Below, piece by piece: positions 1 through 12,600 of a stretch of 64,000 nt of DNA. The notes below the pieces were generated by a model, which did no database searches, had not been told where the DNA came from, and saw only the letters and a list, made by a program, of their open reading frames with translations. The stretch's first letter is position 1. The number at the start of each line of letters is the position of its first letter. Source of the stretch: Bryopsis sp. KO-2023 (lineage: Eukaryota; Chlorophyta; Ulvophyceae; Bryopsidales; Bryopsidaceae). The translations under genes were made by a program, and so were the position numbers. The DNA is taken from positions 3,224,001-3,288,000 of the forward strand of contig BSYQ01000008.1 of assembly GCA_030272585.1 (NCBI GenBank), read 5' to 3'.

Positions 1-2396
1 GGCTGCCCAGGTGATATTCCCAGTCTTTCGTTTTTCCAGTGGATCTTCATGGTGCATCAATCATCAGCCTTCACGGGGTTCTTTGCTACTGACGATGGAT
101 TTGTGTTCATCTCACTGATCTTTGCTACCGGATGGGGTTTTTTCCCCTCTTTTTATTGTTTTATTTTTTTGTCTGTGCGAAAATGCTTTTATTCATCTTT
201 TGCCCTGATGTCCGTGTCGAATGCAAAAATCACATCGAATAGATTTTTGCGAAGGTGTTTTTTTTTGTTCCGTCTGTGCGTTCCTTTCGGAATAATTGAA
301 GGATGAAGTGGTGAACTGTTGTTTTTTTTTTGTGTTTTTTTTTCCGGTGTTTGTAGATGGATGGTGCCATCCTTGTGGTTTCTGGGGAGGATGGAATTAT
401 GCCTCAAACTAGAGAGCACGTTTTGCTTGCTAAACAGGTGTGCATAGGGCAGAAATTTTGATAACCAAATCAAACGGGAAAAAAAATTGAAGAGGAAAGA
501 AAAAATGCTCCTGTTTTGTAATTTGGAAAGATCTGAAATGAGCTGCTTTTTTTCGACAGAATATTAACTTATAGATATCAAGTGTCCTCGATGGCTTGAG
601 TTTTTTTTGGGTTTTTTTTTCGAAATGTAAGGTTAAACATCAAGTATCATAGATGCATTGAGTTTGTTTTTTTTTGTGTGAAGGTTGGAGTCCCGTCGAT
701 AGTTGTGTTTATGAACAAGTGCGATGTTGTGGATGATGAGGAAATTTTGGAGTTGGTGGAAATGGAAGTGAGGGAGCTGCTGTCTGTCTACAAGTAAGTC
801 ATCTCTGTTTTTTTTTTTTTTGAAATATATTTTAATTAATTTTTTGAAAAAGGGAAAAAACTTGTGATAACCCTTTCAATCGCTGTGGATTGGGAGAAAG
901 AGGGAAAGAAAAAAAAATATGATTTTGGAAATGGAGCTGTTCGATCGATGCAAAGCCCCTTCCCCAAAACTGTGTGTTTCATGCAACAATTAACGGTGGT
1001 TAATCGTTTGTTTTTTTCAGGTTTCCTGGGGATGATGTTCCTGTGATCAAGGGTTCAGCTCTATGTGCATTGAAGGATGAAAAACCAGAACTTGGAAGGT
1101 GACTTTGCCACATCCCTGGATTTTCTAAATTTTTTGAATATGGAAAGAATGCATTATTAGACTCATTTAAAGGTTTTTTAGCTTCCAAACGAAAACGTAC
1201 GCAATCTCCAGTACATGCATATCATGTGAATTTTTGAACAAGGAAAAAAATTAAATAATTAAAAAAATTATATATATATATATATATATATATTTTTTTT
1301 ATTATTTTTATTATTTTTCTTTTTTTTTATCGCATTGGTCGGTGGGTAGCAGATATTTGTGGGTTTTTTCTTCTTGTTCTTTTTTGGGGGTGAAAGAATT
1401 CCGACATTTTAATATTTTTGGTGGGGTCCTAGGAATGCCATCATGGAACTCATGAACGCCGTGGATGAGCACATCGCGGAGCCAGTCAGAGATTTGGACA
1501 AACCGTTTTTGATGCCCGTGGAAGATGTTTTCAGCATCGGTGGAAGAGGAACTGTTGCTACCGGAAGAATAGAAAAAGGTATAGTTTAAAATGTTTCAAA
1601 ATAGGAGACTAGAATGGAACAAAAAACAAAAAAACACTACTGTAATTTTGACTTTTTTTCGTGGGTGTCAATTTTCGCGGCCCACAGCGAAACTGCGAAA
1701 TTTTATATGGCGAAAATTATCACCAGCGAAAAAAAAAAATCAAAATCACAGCACCATGGTGCACACCTTTATGTAATAAATAAAGAGATGACATAAAGGG
1801 GGGAAAGAAGACAGATATTACGTATTCTGTGTAAGTTTCTTACAAAAGTCACACTTACAAATTAAAACAAAAAAATAGGGAAGAAAAAAAGATGGGTGTG
1901 GCATTTCATACGGAATCCCAAACACATTTCAGTGACTTTTTTTTTTTCTTTCCCCTTTCTTCAAATAACAAGGTCTCTTCTCACCAATAATGTGTTTCAA
2001 AAATTTCAGGGGTGATCCAATCCGGTCAAGAAATTCAAATAGTGGGTATGAAAGACGCCACCAGCACCACGGTGACCGGAATCGAAATGTTCAAAAAGAA
2101 CCTGAACAGGGGTGAAGCCGGCGACAATGTCGGACTGCTGCTGAGAGGGGTGAAAAGGGAAGATATTACCAGGGGCCAGGTCATTTGCAAACCGAACACC
2201 GTGAAAACCGGGAAGAAATTCGAGGCAGAGTTATATGCGTTGTCCAAGGAGGAGGGTGGCCGACACAAACCTTTTTTCACCAAGTATCGACCCCAGTTTT
2301 TCTTCAGAACTGCTGATGTGACTGGTGAGTTGAGGATTGCGTCTTTTTTCTTTCTTTCTTTTTGTTTTTTCCTTTCTTTTCTTTCTTTTTATGCCT

Positions 2397-2427
<31 letters not shown>

Positions 2428-2903
2428 ATGTCGACCAAATGTGATTTTTTTGATTTTTTTCCCGATGGAGCTGATGGGTGGGTGAGTTTCTGAGGAGAGG
2501 CCACACCCGGCCAGGTTCTTAAATAACACAACCCTAGTTGGAAACCCGTTCCCAGGATTGTCTATCCATGAGGTCATGAATGAATTTTTGAAATATAAAA
2601 AAAAATACATTATTGCATTATTGCCCAACAAAGGCATTCCACAACGAGGTGATTTAGCCGCCCCCACGAGGTCATTTTAAGGTACTTATTTCCACCCTGA
2701 GAGTTTCTCGAGGTTTTTCGTTGCATGTGCGTCCAGGCGAGGTCACTTTGCCAGAGAAGGTGGAAATGGTGATGCCAGGGGATAACGTCTCAGCAACTTT
2801 TGACTTGATCCACCCCATTCCTATCGAAAACGGACTCCGTTTCGCCGTGAGGGAAGGAGGCCGCACTGTAGGAGCTGGGGTTGTTTCCAAAGTCCTCGAA
2901 TAA
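1..2903 (+). CDS. TUFM: Mitochondrial elongation factor Tu, 3' part (5' end outside window)
   Basis: GTPase that delivers aminoacyl-tRNA to the ribosome, here of the mitochondrial/bacterial type. Exons: 1-10, 357-437, 684-793, 1021-1098, 1433-1578, 2010-2324, 2737-2903. All have GT-AG borders and the phase is kept throughout, giving about 301 codons. The first partial exon encodes GAAQ and joins to [13 protein letters not shown], the conserved stretch after the G3 region. The NKCD GTP-specificity motif lies in exon 3. Domain 2 ([11 protein letters not shown]) spans the exon 5/6 junction. Domain 3 holds HKPFF and ends in [11 protein letters not shown], close to the usual bacterial-type C terminus (R/K-TVGAGVV). 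The G1 motif and any targeting peptide lie upstream of the window. A plastid EF-Tu is less likely given the sequence, but this rests on memory of the family. The stop codon TAA lies inside an AATAAA hexamer. Confidence 0.95.
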
Positions 2904-2904
2904 A
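2899..2904 (+). terminator. AATAAA hexamer overlapping the EF-Tu stop codon
   Basis: AATAAA includes the TAA stop at 2901-2903. It could act as a poly(A) signal with an extremely short 3' UTR, or it may be chance. No transcript evidence is available. Confidence 0.25.
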
Positions 2905-4507
2905 CACACAAAAAAAAGATCGTATGGATAATAGCATGGTGTGGAAGGGTGGGGGCTGCACTTGGCACGGTGGAGCCATGTGTTTAGAAACAAGGGAAAG
3001 GAAAGGAAAGGAAAAAAAAAAAAGAAAAACAGAACATAGAGAATATGTACGTCCTTGTAATTTGGAGGAGGGGTGATTTGCTCAAGGTGCCGGTTTTTGC
3101 AGGAGTTGTTATAGAAGGGGGGGGGGATGGGTGGGGTGGTGACAGGGAAGAAAAAAGAGGAACAAGTTATGAAACAAATATATAAAAATATGATGTTCTT
3201 TCTTTGGTTTTTGCCCGTGTGTTGTTTTTTGTGTGTGTGCGTGGGTTTTTTTTTTTCGGTCGGTGGTTCGGTGGTTTTCTTTCCATTGAGAAATGGTGGT
3301 GCATGGATGGGGATTCCTTTTAACGACAATCATTAAAACATGAAACCCCTCTTCTTTTTTTCCCTGATCAGCAAGGATAATAATGAAAGAGTTTTGTGGT
3401 CGACTTGAGTTTTCCCAGCACCCTGCAACCTCTAGAAAAAAAAATAGATAATGTAATGTAATATATAAAAGCAAATATGTCCACACGAAAGACCATTGGT
3501 TTCGAAGAGGTCTGCCACCCAGGTTCCAGCAGGAGGAAAAAAACTGGAATTGAGAATGTGCAACACAAAATCTGGTATCGTCAAAAACAACTGTGTACAA
3601 AAAGAGCCTGCGAATGATTTTTGAATTGCTGGTGTGGAACTGTGTTTGTCTTTTTCGTAGAACGCAGTGAACTTTTCGACAGGAAACGAACTCAAAACAA
3701 ATAAGGCATCTTTACAACAACAACAGCCCCTATAAGTATCGCCCCTTTTCCTTTCCGACCACAAACGTTCAACACACCACAACCACAAGTTCCTCCCGTC
3801 ATCACAACTCGGCAATTCAGCCGCAAACACCCACGCGTCTCATTTCGTCCCATTTCCCCGTCTCATCTAACTATCGACTCTCCTTTTTCACCACACTGGG
3901 TACGCTGTTGTCCTGAATCTGAAAATTCTACAAGCATTATGCTACAGGCCAACTAATCAAAACTCTCAAACCAACCATGGCCAATCCATACTTTGCACAT
4001 TTTCGCCATGTCCAAAGACAAAAGGATGCCCCATGAGCACTACAGCAAGGTTCGTAGGTCTGACAGGGGAGGCTGGGAGGCGCCACCTGACAGAATCTGC
4101 CACCCACACCATTTTTGCATTCGACCGAAAAGAAACGACAATTATCTTCTCAAGGGCGTTTATTCCAAACTTCCATCCAAAAAAACGCTGTATGGATGTG
4201 TCGCCCTGAGCCATTCTGAGCGTTTTTTTGCTGTTTGTGAAAGAAACTGAGCAATTTTTGCCCTGTCGTTACTGTCGTACCGTCCAGGGTGTCGTACGAT
4301 TAGCTCATTTAAGAAACTCGAACAGAATCCCTCCTGGTGCCAACTTGGGTCTGTCGTTTCTTTGGTGAGAAGGGTGAAACGAATTTCGAAACCGAAAAGT
4401 TTCTCGTTGTCTGTCATTGTAACTAACCTTCCTCTCGGGGGTTTGGAAGAAAAAAAAAAGCCACCAGCAGCGGAGGGAGGAAACCCAAAAACCCCACACG
4501 AAAAAAG
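2905..4507. other. Spacer between EF-Tu and UBC2
   Basis: About 1.6 kb without a supported gene. It contains homopolymer runs (poly-A near 3010-3025, poly-T near 3230-3260) and a G run at 3117-3126. One possible short coding start lies at 4008 (14 codons, MSKDKRMPHEHYSK). It is followed by GTTCGTAGG at 4050, the same donor-like sequence that ends the first exon of the 14-3-3 gene. I could not find exons that continue it, and it may simply be UBC2 5' leader. Confidence 0.5.
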
Positions 4508-7000
4508 ATGTCGACGCTGGCCAGAAAGGTTCGTTGTTTTTTTGCGCTTTTCGGCTGCTCTTTTTCAATATTTCATTTGAAGCCTGCTCGTATGCTTTAT
4601 CGAATGGAATTTCCTCCTTCAACTTTTTGATTGGACAAGAAAGGAGTGGCAATTTATATAAAGACTTTGAAGGGTTTTTTTTTTGAAACCTCGGATGGGA
4701 CAACTGCTGTACTACAGCTTTTTTTTTTTAATTATTATTGGGTGTTGGGGTGTGGGTGCAGACAGTTGTTGTTCGGGTGGAAGATGGAGTGTTTTTTTTG
4801 GTTCAATTCAGTTGTTTTTAGTTATTATTGTTGTTATAAAACGGAGGTGAATTCAGTTGTTTATTGTTTTTATTATTATTGTAAAACAGAGGTTAATTCG
4901 GGACTATAAGCGCTTGCAAGATGACCCCCCCCAGGGAATCAATGGAGCGCCAAACCCAGATAACATCATGAAATGGAACGCAGTCATATTTGGACCGGAG
5001 GATACTCCTTGGGATGGTGGTGAGAGGCTTCTTTAATTTGAAAAAAAAAAAAGAAAAAAATGAAAATTAATTTTACTTTTTGTTTGTACTGCTTGTATTG
5101 AGGAGGTTCTCTTTGCCCAGCTTCATGCTGTTGCGAATCTTTTTTTAAGGGTTTTTCTTTTTGAAAAACCCGTAACCCTTAACCTCTGATAGGTATGGGT
5201 GTTCATCTGTAGACGCTACTCGCAGTATAACAGCCTTCAGACGAGAAGCAAAATCACTGTTTGATTTTTTTTTTTTGGTTAATTATTCCACTCATCCCCT
5301 TTTTTTTTTCTTATGCCCGTCTTGCTTACCTTCCAATCAGATAAAAAAATATGTATAATATATATGTATATTTATTTGTGTGTGGTGTGATGTAGGCACT
5401 TTCAAGTTGACCTTGGATTTCAGCGAGGATTATCCAAACAAAGCCCCTGTCGTGAAATTCAAGTCGAAAATGTTCCATCCAAACAGTGAGTGGCCATGTT
5501 TATATTTCTCCTGAAATAATTGTGGAAGGAAAAAAATTCAAAAAGGAGTTCTTGTTTGGGGGGTGTTATTTAAGTTTCTCTTCGAATTATTTTTGGAAAC
5601 CCATTTCTGTTCAACAGAAACTTTTTTTGTCTTATTCTTTTTTTTATTTTCTCCTTTTTTTATTTTATTATTATTATTATTATTATTATTTTTAGGGGGG
5701 AAGGGTTACAAAGGTGTTTGTTGAACAGCATCAATGGGCAATTATTTTATTTTAATTTTATTTTTTCTTCCCCCTGAAACGAACTGAAGAAAAAAAAATA
5801 TCGATCCCTCTGCCATGTATCAATTAACATGGCAAGGTGAAAACGATCTCTAATAATACAGTATTGTTTGTAATTTTATGTATTTGACTATAAAAACTTA
5901 TATGAACAATTTGAAAAATAATTCTATAATACATATGTTTATATATATATGCACCTTGCAAAACCAAGTACAAGGTCGAGTTGGTACAAAGCCCCACATA
6001 ACCCATCCACTATGGGGAAAAAAATGATTGGTGTGATAGTCACAGAAAGTGTAATTCTTGTTCATGTTATTTTCTGATTAAATCTTGTTTTTTTAGATTT
6101 TTGTTAGTCAGAAAATAGTCGGTGATGTCTTGCTTTGTGATTTTTTTTTTAGGGAAGGTAATTGTGGGATGATGTTTGACTTTTTTTGGTATTTTTTTTG
6201 TTTCGTAGTATACAATGATGGCAGCATCTGTCTGGATATTCTTCAAAAACAATGGAGCCCCATTTACGATGTTACTGCTGTCCTCACATCGATCCAGGTG
6301 GAGTTTTTTTACCATCCAGTGCAATTTTTTTAATTGTTATTATTATTTTCACTTGTTTTTCTTTTCTTTTTTTTTTCGGGGGGGGGGGGGGGGGGTGTTG
6401 TTACAAACATTGCGGTCCTGTACAGCCTTTGTGTTTGTGTGGGATTCCACCCCATCAAAATTTTTTTTTTCTGTAACTTTTTGTGCGGGAAGAAAGAATG
6501 GAATAAAGTTTTCTGATGGTGGTTGTGATGCAGTCTCTCCTGTCTGACCCCAATCCAAAGTCTCCAGCAAACAACGAAGCAGCAAAATTATACAGCGATA
6601 ACAGGTGATTGTGGCCCGCTGTCACATTCTTTTCCATGCATTGCTGTCGATTGTTCGACTTGCTTAGTTTTATGCGTTTTAGTTTTACCACTATTTTTAT
6701 TTATTATTATTTTATTTTTTTGGGGGGGGGGGTAAAGGGAAGCACATTGTTTTCAATTTTTTTGTCTTGATTTTTTTTGGTAACTGTGTTTTTAATCACT
6801 CTTCTGCAATCGACATCTCATTCTCCTCTGTTCCACGCATCAATTATGATTGAAGGTTACCCCTTTTTTTTTTTTTAAAGTTACTTGCTTCTATTCTTGC
6901 CTGTTCATTTTTTTAATGAATTTTTTTGGAAAACAGGAAGAGATATAATCGACTTGTGCAAGAGGTGGTGGAAGCCAGCTGGATGGAAAACGATGACTGA
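4508..7000 (+). CDS. UBC2: Ubiquitin-conjugating enzyme E2, Rad6/UBC2 type
   Basis: E2 enzyme that carries ubiquitin on a cysteine thioester. Rad6-type E2s act with Rad18/Bre1-type E3s on PCNA and histone H2B in DNA-damage tolerance and transcription. Exons: 4508-4528, 4890-5019, 5396-5485, 6209-6297, 6534-6604, 6937-7000; 154 residues, against about 152 in human UBE2A/B. The first coding exon is only 21 bases and encodes MSTLARK, matching the N terminus typical of Rad6. HPN is followed by [13 protein letters not shown], which places the active-site Cys at residue 88, the same number as in yeast Rad6. SPANNEAA and the C-terminal helix are intact. The protein ends in a short acidic tail (ENDD), far shorter than the yeast acidic tail. 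The first donor is GTTCGT, an unusual form shared with the 14-3-3 gene. Confidence 0.96.
5149..5171. repeat. Perfect hairpin in UBC2 intron 2
   Basis: GGGTTTTTC and GAAAAACCC form a 9-bp stem around a T-rich loop. It lies inside an intron; no function is known. Confidence 0.5.
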
Positions 7001-8377
7001 CTGGATGGGGAAAAAAAAAGCATAGCAAAACACCATATCGACAGACATTGGCAGAAGAAAGATTTCGCCCCCATGTACCAAAAAATATATATATTTAAAA
7101 AAAAATCGAGGAGTATCTGCATGTCTGGATGTGAATGGTGGAAAGTTAAAACAAAAAAAATGTATGGTGATAGGAATTTTGATCGAAGGTCTAGGAAAAA
7201 AACCCCGAAAAAACAAGACTGATGTAAGAGTAAAAACATCGTTAGCTAGGTGGGAGGGGGATTGTGTTTTTTCTTTTTTTTTCTTTTTTTTGGAAGGGGG
7301 GGGAGTGGACATGTGCATGTGCCGATTTTTGCATGTCGACATGCATGTTCATGCCAGATCATATGGAATAATGTTTTTGTAAGCTAGGCTTTTGTGGAAG
7401 AAAATTTCGGTCGAAAAGAAGAAAAGTCGTGTGTTTTTGTAATGGGTAGTGATTCACTGTGGTGCCTTGTTTTTTTTTCCATGAAAGCCTTAAAAAAAGG
7501 GGGGAAAGCATGAGAGCAAGTTCTGGTGGCTGTAATCATGATGGTAGCGTGAAAAGTGCATCTGAGTCTGACCAGCAGAGATACTGATGTTAGTTCATGT
7601 AAGGGACATGAGGGATAATCTGCAAAACCTCGCTTCTGGAGAAACATAACATCAAACAATAACATGACGTAACATGAAACTAAGAGTGGGTTGCCCAGAG
7701 CCCCCCCTCTGAGGACACTTTAGATTTATTTGGTTTTACCAATGTTTGCTTATTAGAAATTCTGAATCAGAAGTTCTCAACACTCGTTTGTATTGATGGC
7801 GACAAAGAAATCGATTTTTTTTTTCATGCTCCCACCACCTTATCATGGGGACTTCTTCTCTTGCCAAAAAAGAATCGGCAACTTGTTTTTTCTTGATCAA
7901 TCCCGCTGTTCATAATTCTCTGTGCCGATGTGAATGAGGCCACCGATGATGCTGATATTTGACACCTATCCAGATGACTTAGACCTGGACAACGGGGCTT
8001 CAGCCGCAAACATCGATGCTTTGGATACTGCTGGGAGGAAGCCTGTTGTGAGGTGCCCCTCTATGAGGGATTCGCCACCCAGTTTTCCCAGTGCCCTGGA
8101 AATATGCAGCTGCCTTATAGCCACCATACTGCATTGCTCGTCCAGGTCACAAAAGGCCAATGATGTGATGCCCAATTTGTGGAAGACAGATGTGGGGATG
8201 CGGACATTTGAAAGAGTATGCTGCAACCTCTTTTCACTGTCCAAAAATCAAGAAGCGAACTTGACATAGCCTTGAGAAGGAGCAATATTCTGCAGGTGAA
8301 AGACAAGGTGAAGCATTTAATAACAATAAACAAAAAAAGGAAAAAAAGAGTAAATTGTCCAGCACACTGTTTGTGTG
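7001..8377. other. Spacer downstream of UBC2 with coding-like fragments
   Basis: UBC2 3' flank, rich in T and A runs. Between about 7930 and 8270 both strands keep fairly long open frames, for example TYPDDLDLDNGASAANIDAL on the plus strand. All are interrupted and none shows clean splice borders. I read it as a relic or non-coding sequence and name no product. Confidence 0.4.
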
Positions 8378-8692
8378 ATGCTTGACGAGGATCGGCTGCC
8401 CTTGTTCGATCAAACCCTGCCATATGGTGAACGGAGCGCCTTTATCAGACAAATCTTCCCCTAGCAACAACTTCTGGCTGATGGCAGCGAAGAGCCAAAA
8501 AATACTGAGAATCTGAACAAACTGAACACGCTATGCACTTTAAGAGACATGCTGCTTTCGTTTAACGATTGCTGGTGTCTAAGCGGACATACCATGATGG
8601 TCAAGTTGGCCAGGTCCACTGTGGAGAGTAGTGTGGTTAGTGTGTTGAGCGAGTATTTTTCCTCACCACACAAAGGTTCAAACAAACAAACA
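8378..8692 (+). pseudogene. Coding relic with in-frame TAG, product unrecognised
   Basis: From ATG at 8378 one frame runs to TGA at 8690-8692 and is broken only by a TAG at 8460-8462. The first part reads MLDEDRLPLFDQTLPYGE. The part after the stop includes NKLNTLCTLRDMLLSF and SVLSEYFSSPHKG, a composition like real protein. Downstream, other frames continue with protein-like text, such as GLGGEKLDIAAIARWNDIGI near 8790, as expected if frameshifts have accumulated. CCCTAG before CAACAA could also be a splice acceptor, so a live spliced gene is not excluded. I recognise no family. Confidence 0.3.
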
Positions 8693-9670
8693 TGAAGATG
8701 CCGCCCGGCATCAAAGGTGTAAAGTTCAAAGATACAAAGGTTCGGAATTGATACTCAATCCCCAAGGGACCTCTTGGGAAAGACTGGACTGGGGGGTGAA
8801 AAATTGGACATTGCTGCCATTGCCAGATGGAATGATATCGGCATTCCCTCGTCTTTCGAGAACCACACCAGAAGCGCAAAATACTTTTTCATGTCCTCTC
8901 TACTATACAAATTCCAGCAAAACCAAAACACAAGAGAGAGAGAGAGAGAGTTGCTTGACACTATCGAATCTTACATGAACCCCCTTCCCCGTTCAAATTT
9001 TCCTCGTTTCTGCTACTCTCCTGGGGCAGCCTCCGTACTTTTGCTTTTTCTGAACAAAACATGGCATTTTGATCAAATGAATCCAAATTTCGTTTAGCTG
9101 TGCAAGGCCAACCCATCACTCTGGAAAAAAAACAACCCCCCGCCCCCCCCTCCCCCCAAAAAACCCTGAAACAAACCAAAGATTTTCATGCGAAGAGTTT
9201 GCTGCTAGGCCCCTGGGAACCATGAGTTGTCTTTTCCCCCCACCCTCCCCTGACTCTTTTCCTATTTCCAGCCTGCATGTTTTTTTGCAGCTGCGGACAA
9301 ATTTTCACTGTGATCTTGTGGTTTCCCCGGATTCCAGCAGAATGAGAATATGGATGGCAAAAAAAAAGAGATGGAGCTCCTCCCAATCTGAAACAAGAAA
9401 AAAACAAAGAGAAATTTCAGTGCTTATGTCCCAAAATCACCAACCATATTTCGACATACCCCAGCGGATTTTGAAAAAAAAAAGATATGTACAAGAACCC
9501 CAATTCCAATCACCAAGCATGGGAAAACGAAAAAAAAAAACACTTCATCCCAGAAGGAGCCATCTGCTGTTGCCCGGAGGCTGTTTTAGTGTCAGAAGAA
9601 GGGTTTGGCATCCACATCCAACAGTTGAATATCACCTGAAAATCCACCTAGTTCCAACACCAAGGTTCTG
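8693..9670. other. Spacer 3' of the U2A' gene
   Basis: No intact gene. There are protein-like fragments near 8740-8900, a (GA)n run at about 8934-8950, and A/C homopolymers near 9125-9170. The end nearest 9670 should be the 3' UTR of the minus-strand U2A' gene. Confidence 0.4.
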
Positions 9671-12600
9671 CTAGTCCTCCTCCATGGCATCCCCCTCTCC
9701 TGGATCTCCACCTTCCTTCGAGCTTCCATTTTCAGCAGTTTGACTTTCTTCCTTCTCACCTCCCTTCCCTAGGAAAAATACAAGAAATAGAATCCGCACC
9801 TCAAGATATCAAAAATATTAAAAACCTCAAAAATATAAAAATATCCAAAACTATCTATGTATATAATACATTTGTTCTCAAAATCAACATGCCATGCATC
9901 AAGAAGTTGTATCAAATCCACTTCCTCACAGGATCAGTAAGCCGAGAAACAAAAAGTCTGACCTGGGTCCTCTAACTGCGATGGCATCATCCCTTGTTTC
10001 AGGGCAGATTCCAAGCTGCGAACTTCCTCCAAGGTCTGGGCGTTCGCAATGGCTGCCTTGATGGCAGTCAATTGCTCGGCTGTGGGGGCAGCAGGTTTCG
10101 ATGATGGGCTGGTGGAAGCCGCTTCTGTGACTCTGGCTTCTGCCATTTCGGCATCCTCATCGGGTTGAAACGTCTTGGACGCCTCCGCTCGATTTTGACT
10201 TCCTTCCACACCTCCGAACATCTCGTTGGCTGCCAAGCGTTCCTGCCATGAGCAGAAATGCACCGAGGTTAGGTCATTTCACTCCTACAGTTTAGAAAAA
10301 TCTCCATAAATTGAATGGTGAAAAGAAAGTTTTCTTATGGGTGGAGCAGCAAGGTTTTCCCACGAACCCTTGTGTATATTCTGAAAAATGTGATGAAGCT
10401 TGGGGTGAGCCAAAAAAATAAATATTAAAAAAATAAAAATGTGGAAAAAAAAGGGTTGTAGGGAAGCACTTCCAGCCTCGATAATGCGATTCGACTGGTA
10501 AGGAAAATGTTGAATGAAAAAAAAAAATAAAAAAAAAGTAAAAAACTATAAGGATACGAGGAGCGGTCGATAAAAATCTTTTAGGAAAACTCCCCACCTG
10601 CGCTTTGACTTTCCGAAAATCCAACACCTTGAGACTGGGAATCAAATGGATCACATATAACCTGGAAAAAGTTTCACAGAAAACCTCGTAGTCAGACAAA
10701 TACAACGTACCCGCCTCCTCATCGAGACTAAACGTTTCGAAAAAAAAAGGTCACCCCCCTGAAAAACGAGGTGGGCAGCAAGATGTCATTATAAAGAATA
10801 TAAAAAAATATACATTATATATTGTATATTTATACATGCAGAATATTTTAGAACTTTTTACATGCTCAGCAAGTAATTTTGAGGTGACTAAATCCTGCAC
10901 TAGGTCATTAGTGGTCCCAGGTTCGAATCTTGACCGGGGCAGATCTGCCCAAGCATCCCTGGATGGTCCATCAAGGTCTACCCTCCAGAATTTATATCAA
11001 CCGACCAAAAAACACACAAAATTGAAATTGAAATTGAGCCAACACAGTTAATACAGCCAAGAATCGAGGTTTTTTCGAACGCTAAAAACAGACAGGTCTG
11101 TCCAAACCCACCTGTAGTCCTTGACTTTCGTGACGGGGTTCCCCATTAAACTCAAATGAACGAGTTTCGGCAATGTCGACAGAGGGTCCAACGCCTACAA
11201 AAACCAAACAAGCCAAACGAAGGGGGTAGAACTCTAGATTCAACACAGTCATTTCAAAAACACACACAAAATCATTCCCATTAGATTGCTATTCCGTTCG
11301 TTGTTTTTTTTTCTCGTCGACTTTGGGCGATATTAGCGTGGCCACACCCCCTGCCGAGGAAAAAACCAAAGAGTTTTTTCCATCATTTTTCCTGTTTTTG
11401 AGAGATTTTTGGGGGGTCCCGCCTTTCGGTCCTCTTTATAGAAGCTCACCTCGTTCCGACACTCAGGATCTGGGGGGCAGCCTGAACAATGAGATTTCAA
11501 GTCACAAGCCCAAAAAAAAGTAATATTGCAAATTTTTGAATTAAATTAAATTTAAAACAAAATCCCGAGGGATGTAGAAAAAGGTCTCCTTCTACACAGT
11601 TCGGAAGAAGAAAATCACCCTTTTAAAGGGAAGTCCTTTTCAACAGATCGCTACCGACTGGGCTCCCCCCCCCCCCAAAAAAAAACTGAATAGGTAGATG
11701 AGCCCACCTTTTGCTTAAAAATAAGGATATATTTATATTTATATCTCGACTTCATGAGCTAATTTCATCATAACAAATCATTAAAATAACTCCATTTAGC
11801 TGAAGCTGGACACCTGGACAGACTGACCGACACTGTTCAAAAATGCACCGCAAAAGTGCACCCCGAAAGAAAAAAACCCCACTACAATATGACATTCCCC
11901 AAAGAAACAATGTATTTAACTGAAAAGAAAAATGTAAATTAAACATATATATAAATATTTATTCCTGTTGAAGCATAAAAGCTCAACAGGACTGAGAAGA
12001 AAGTGGACACAAACTGAGATTGAGTTTTCGAGGTATACACATCTATATGTTCTTTTCATTTCCCCCCCCCCAAAAAAAAAAAACATTCAAGGACTTTTTG
12101 CATCAAAATTTCAGCGATTATGAGTGCGTCCAATCTCCCCTCCTTTTTTTTCGGTCAGAAATAAAATAGTAATAAAATTAACTAATCAAGGCAAATAATT
12201 AATACAAGGGGGCTCTCAAGCCAATTGAAAATAAATAAATACAGAGAAATACATCCCAGCTCTTGGCCTTACCGACAGATGTGTGACCTTGTTGTTCGTT
12301 AGAATCAGCATGTCCAGCTTTGGAATGCAATCTGAACAAAAAGATAAATAAATAAGTCAACCAATTCAATCAGTCCAACGACATTGTCGGTCACTTCCAT
12401 ATAAAAAAACACCTTCCGCGAAGATTAGGCTCAGAAACAGCCTGTTGCTCCATATTCCTTATATCCTTTTTTTGTTTTTGAGCCATTCCAGAACATCCAT
12501 AGGCTCCAATAATGTGACCAATTGATTTTTTTTCATGTCTTTGACCGTGACATTTTTATATATATATACATACATCACACCACCCTGAAAGAGTAGGTAG

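Noticed and set aside
52..306. Plus-strand open frame at the left end
   Set aside because: It lies wholly within the first EF-Tu intron (11-356), is T-rich and has no conserved text.
2389..2667. Lys/Glu-rich minus-strand frame
   Set aside because: Produced by a TTTC repeat tract (2345-2427) in EF-Tu intron 6.
4008..4049. Alternative first exon for UBC2
   Set aside because: It would join in phase to UBC2 exon 2, but its residues do not match the Rad6 N terminus, whereas MSTLARK at 4508 does.
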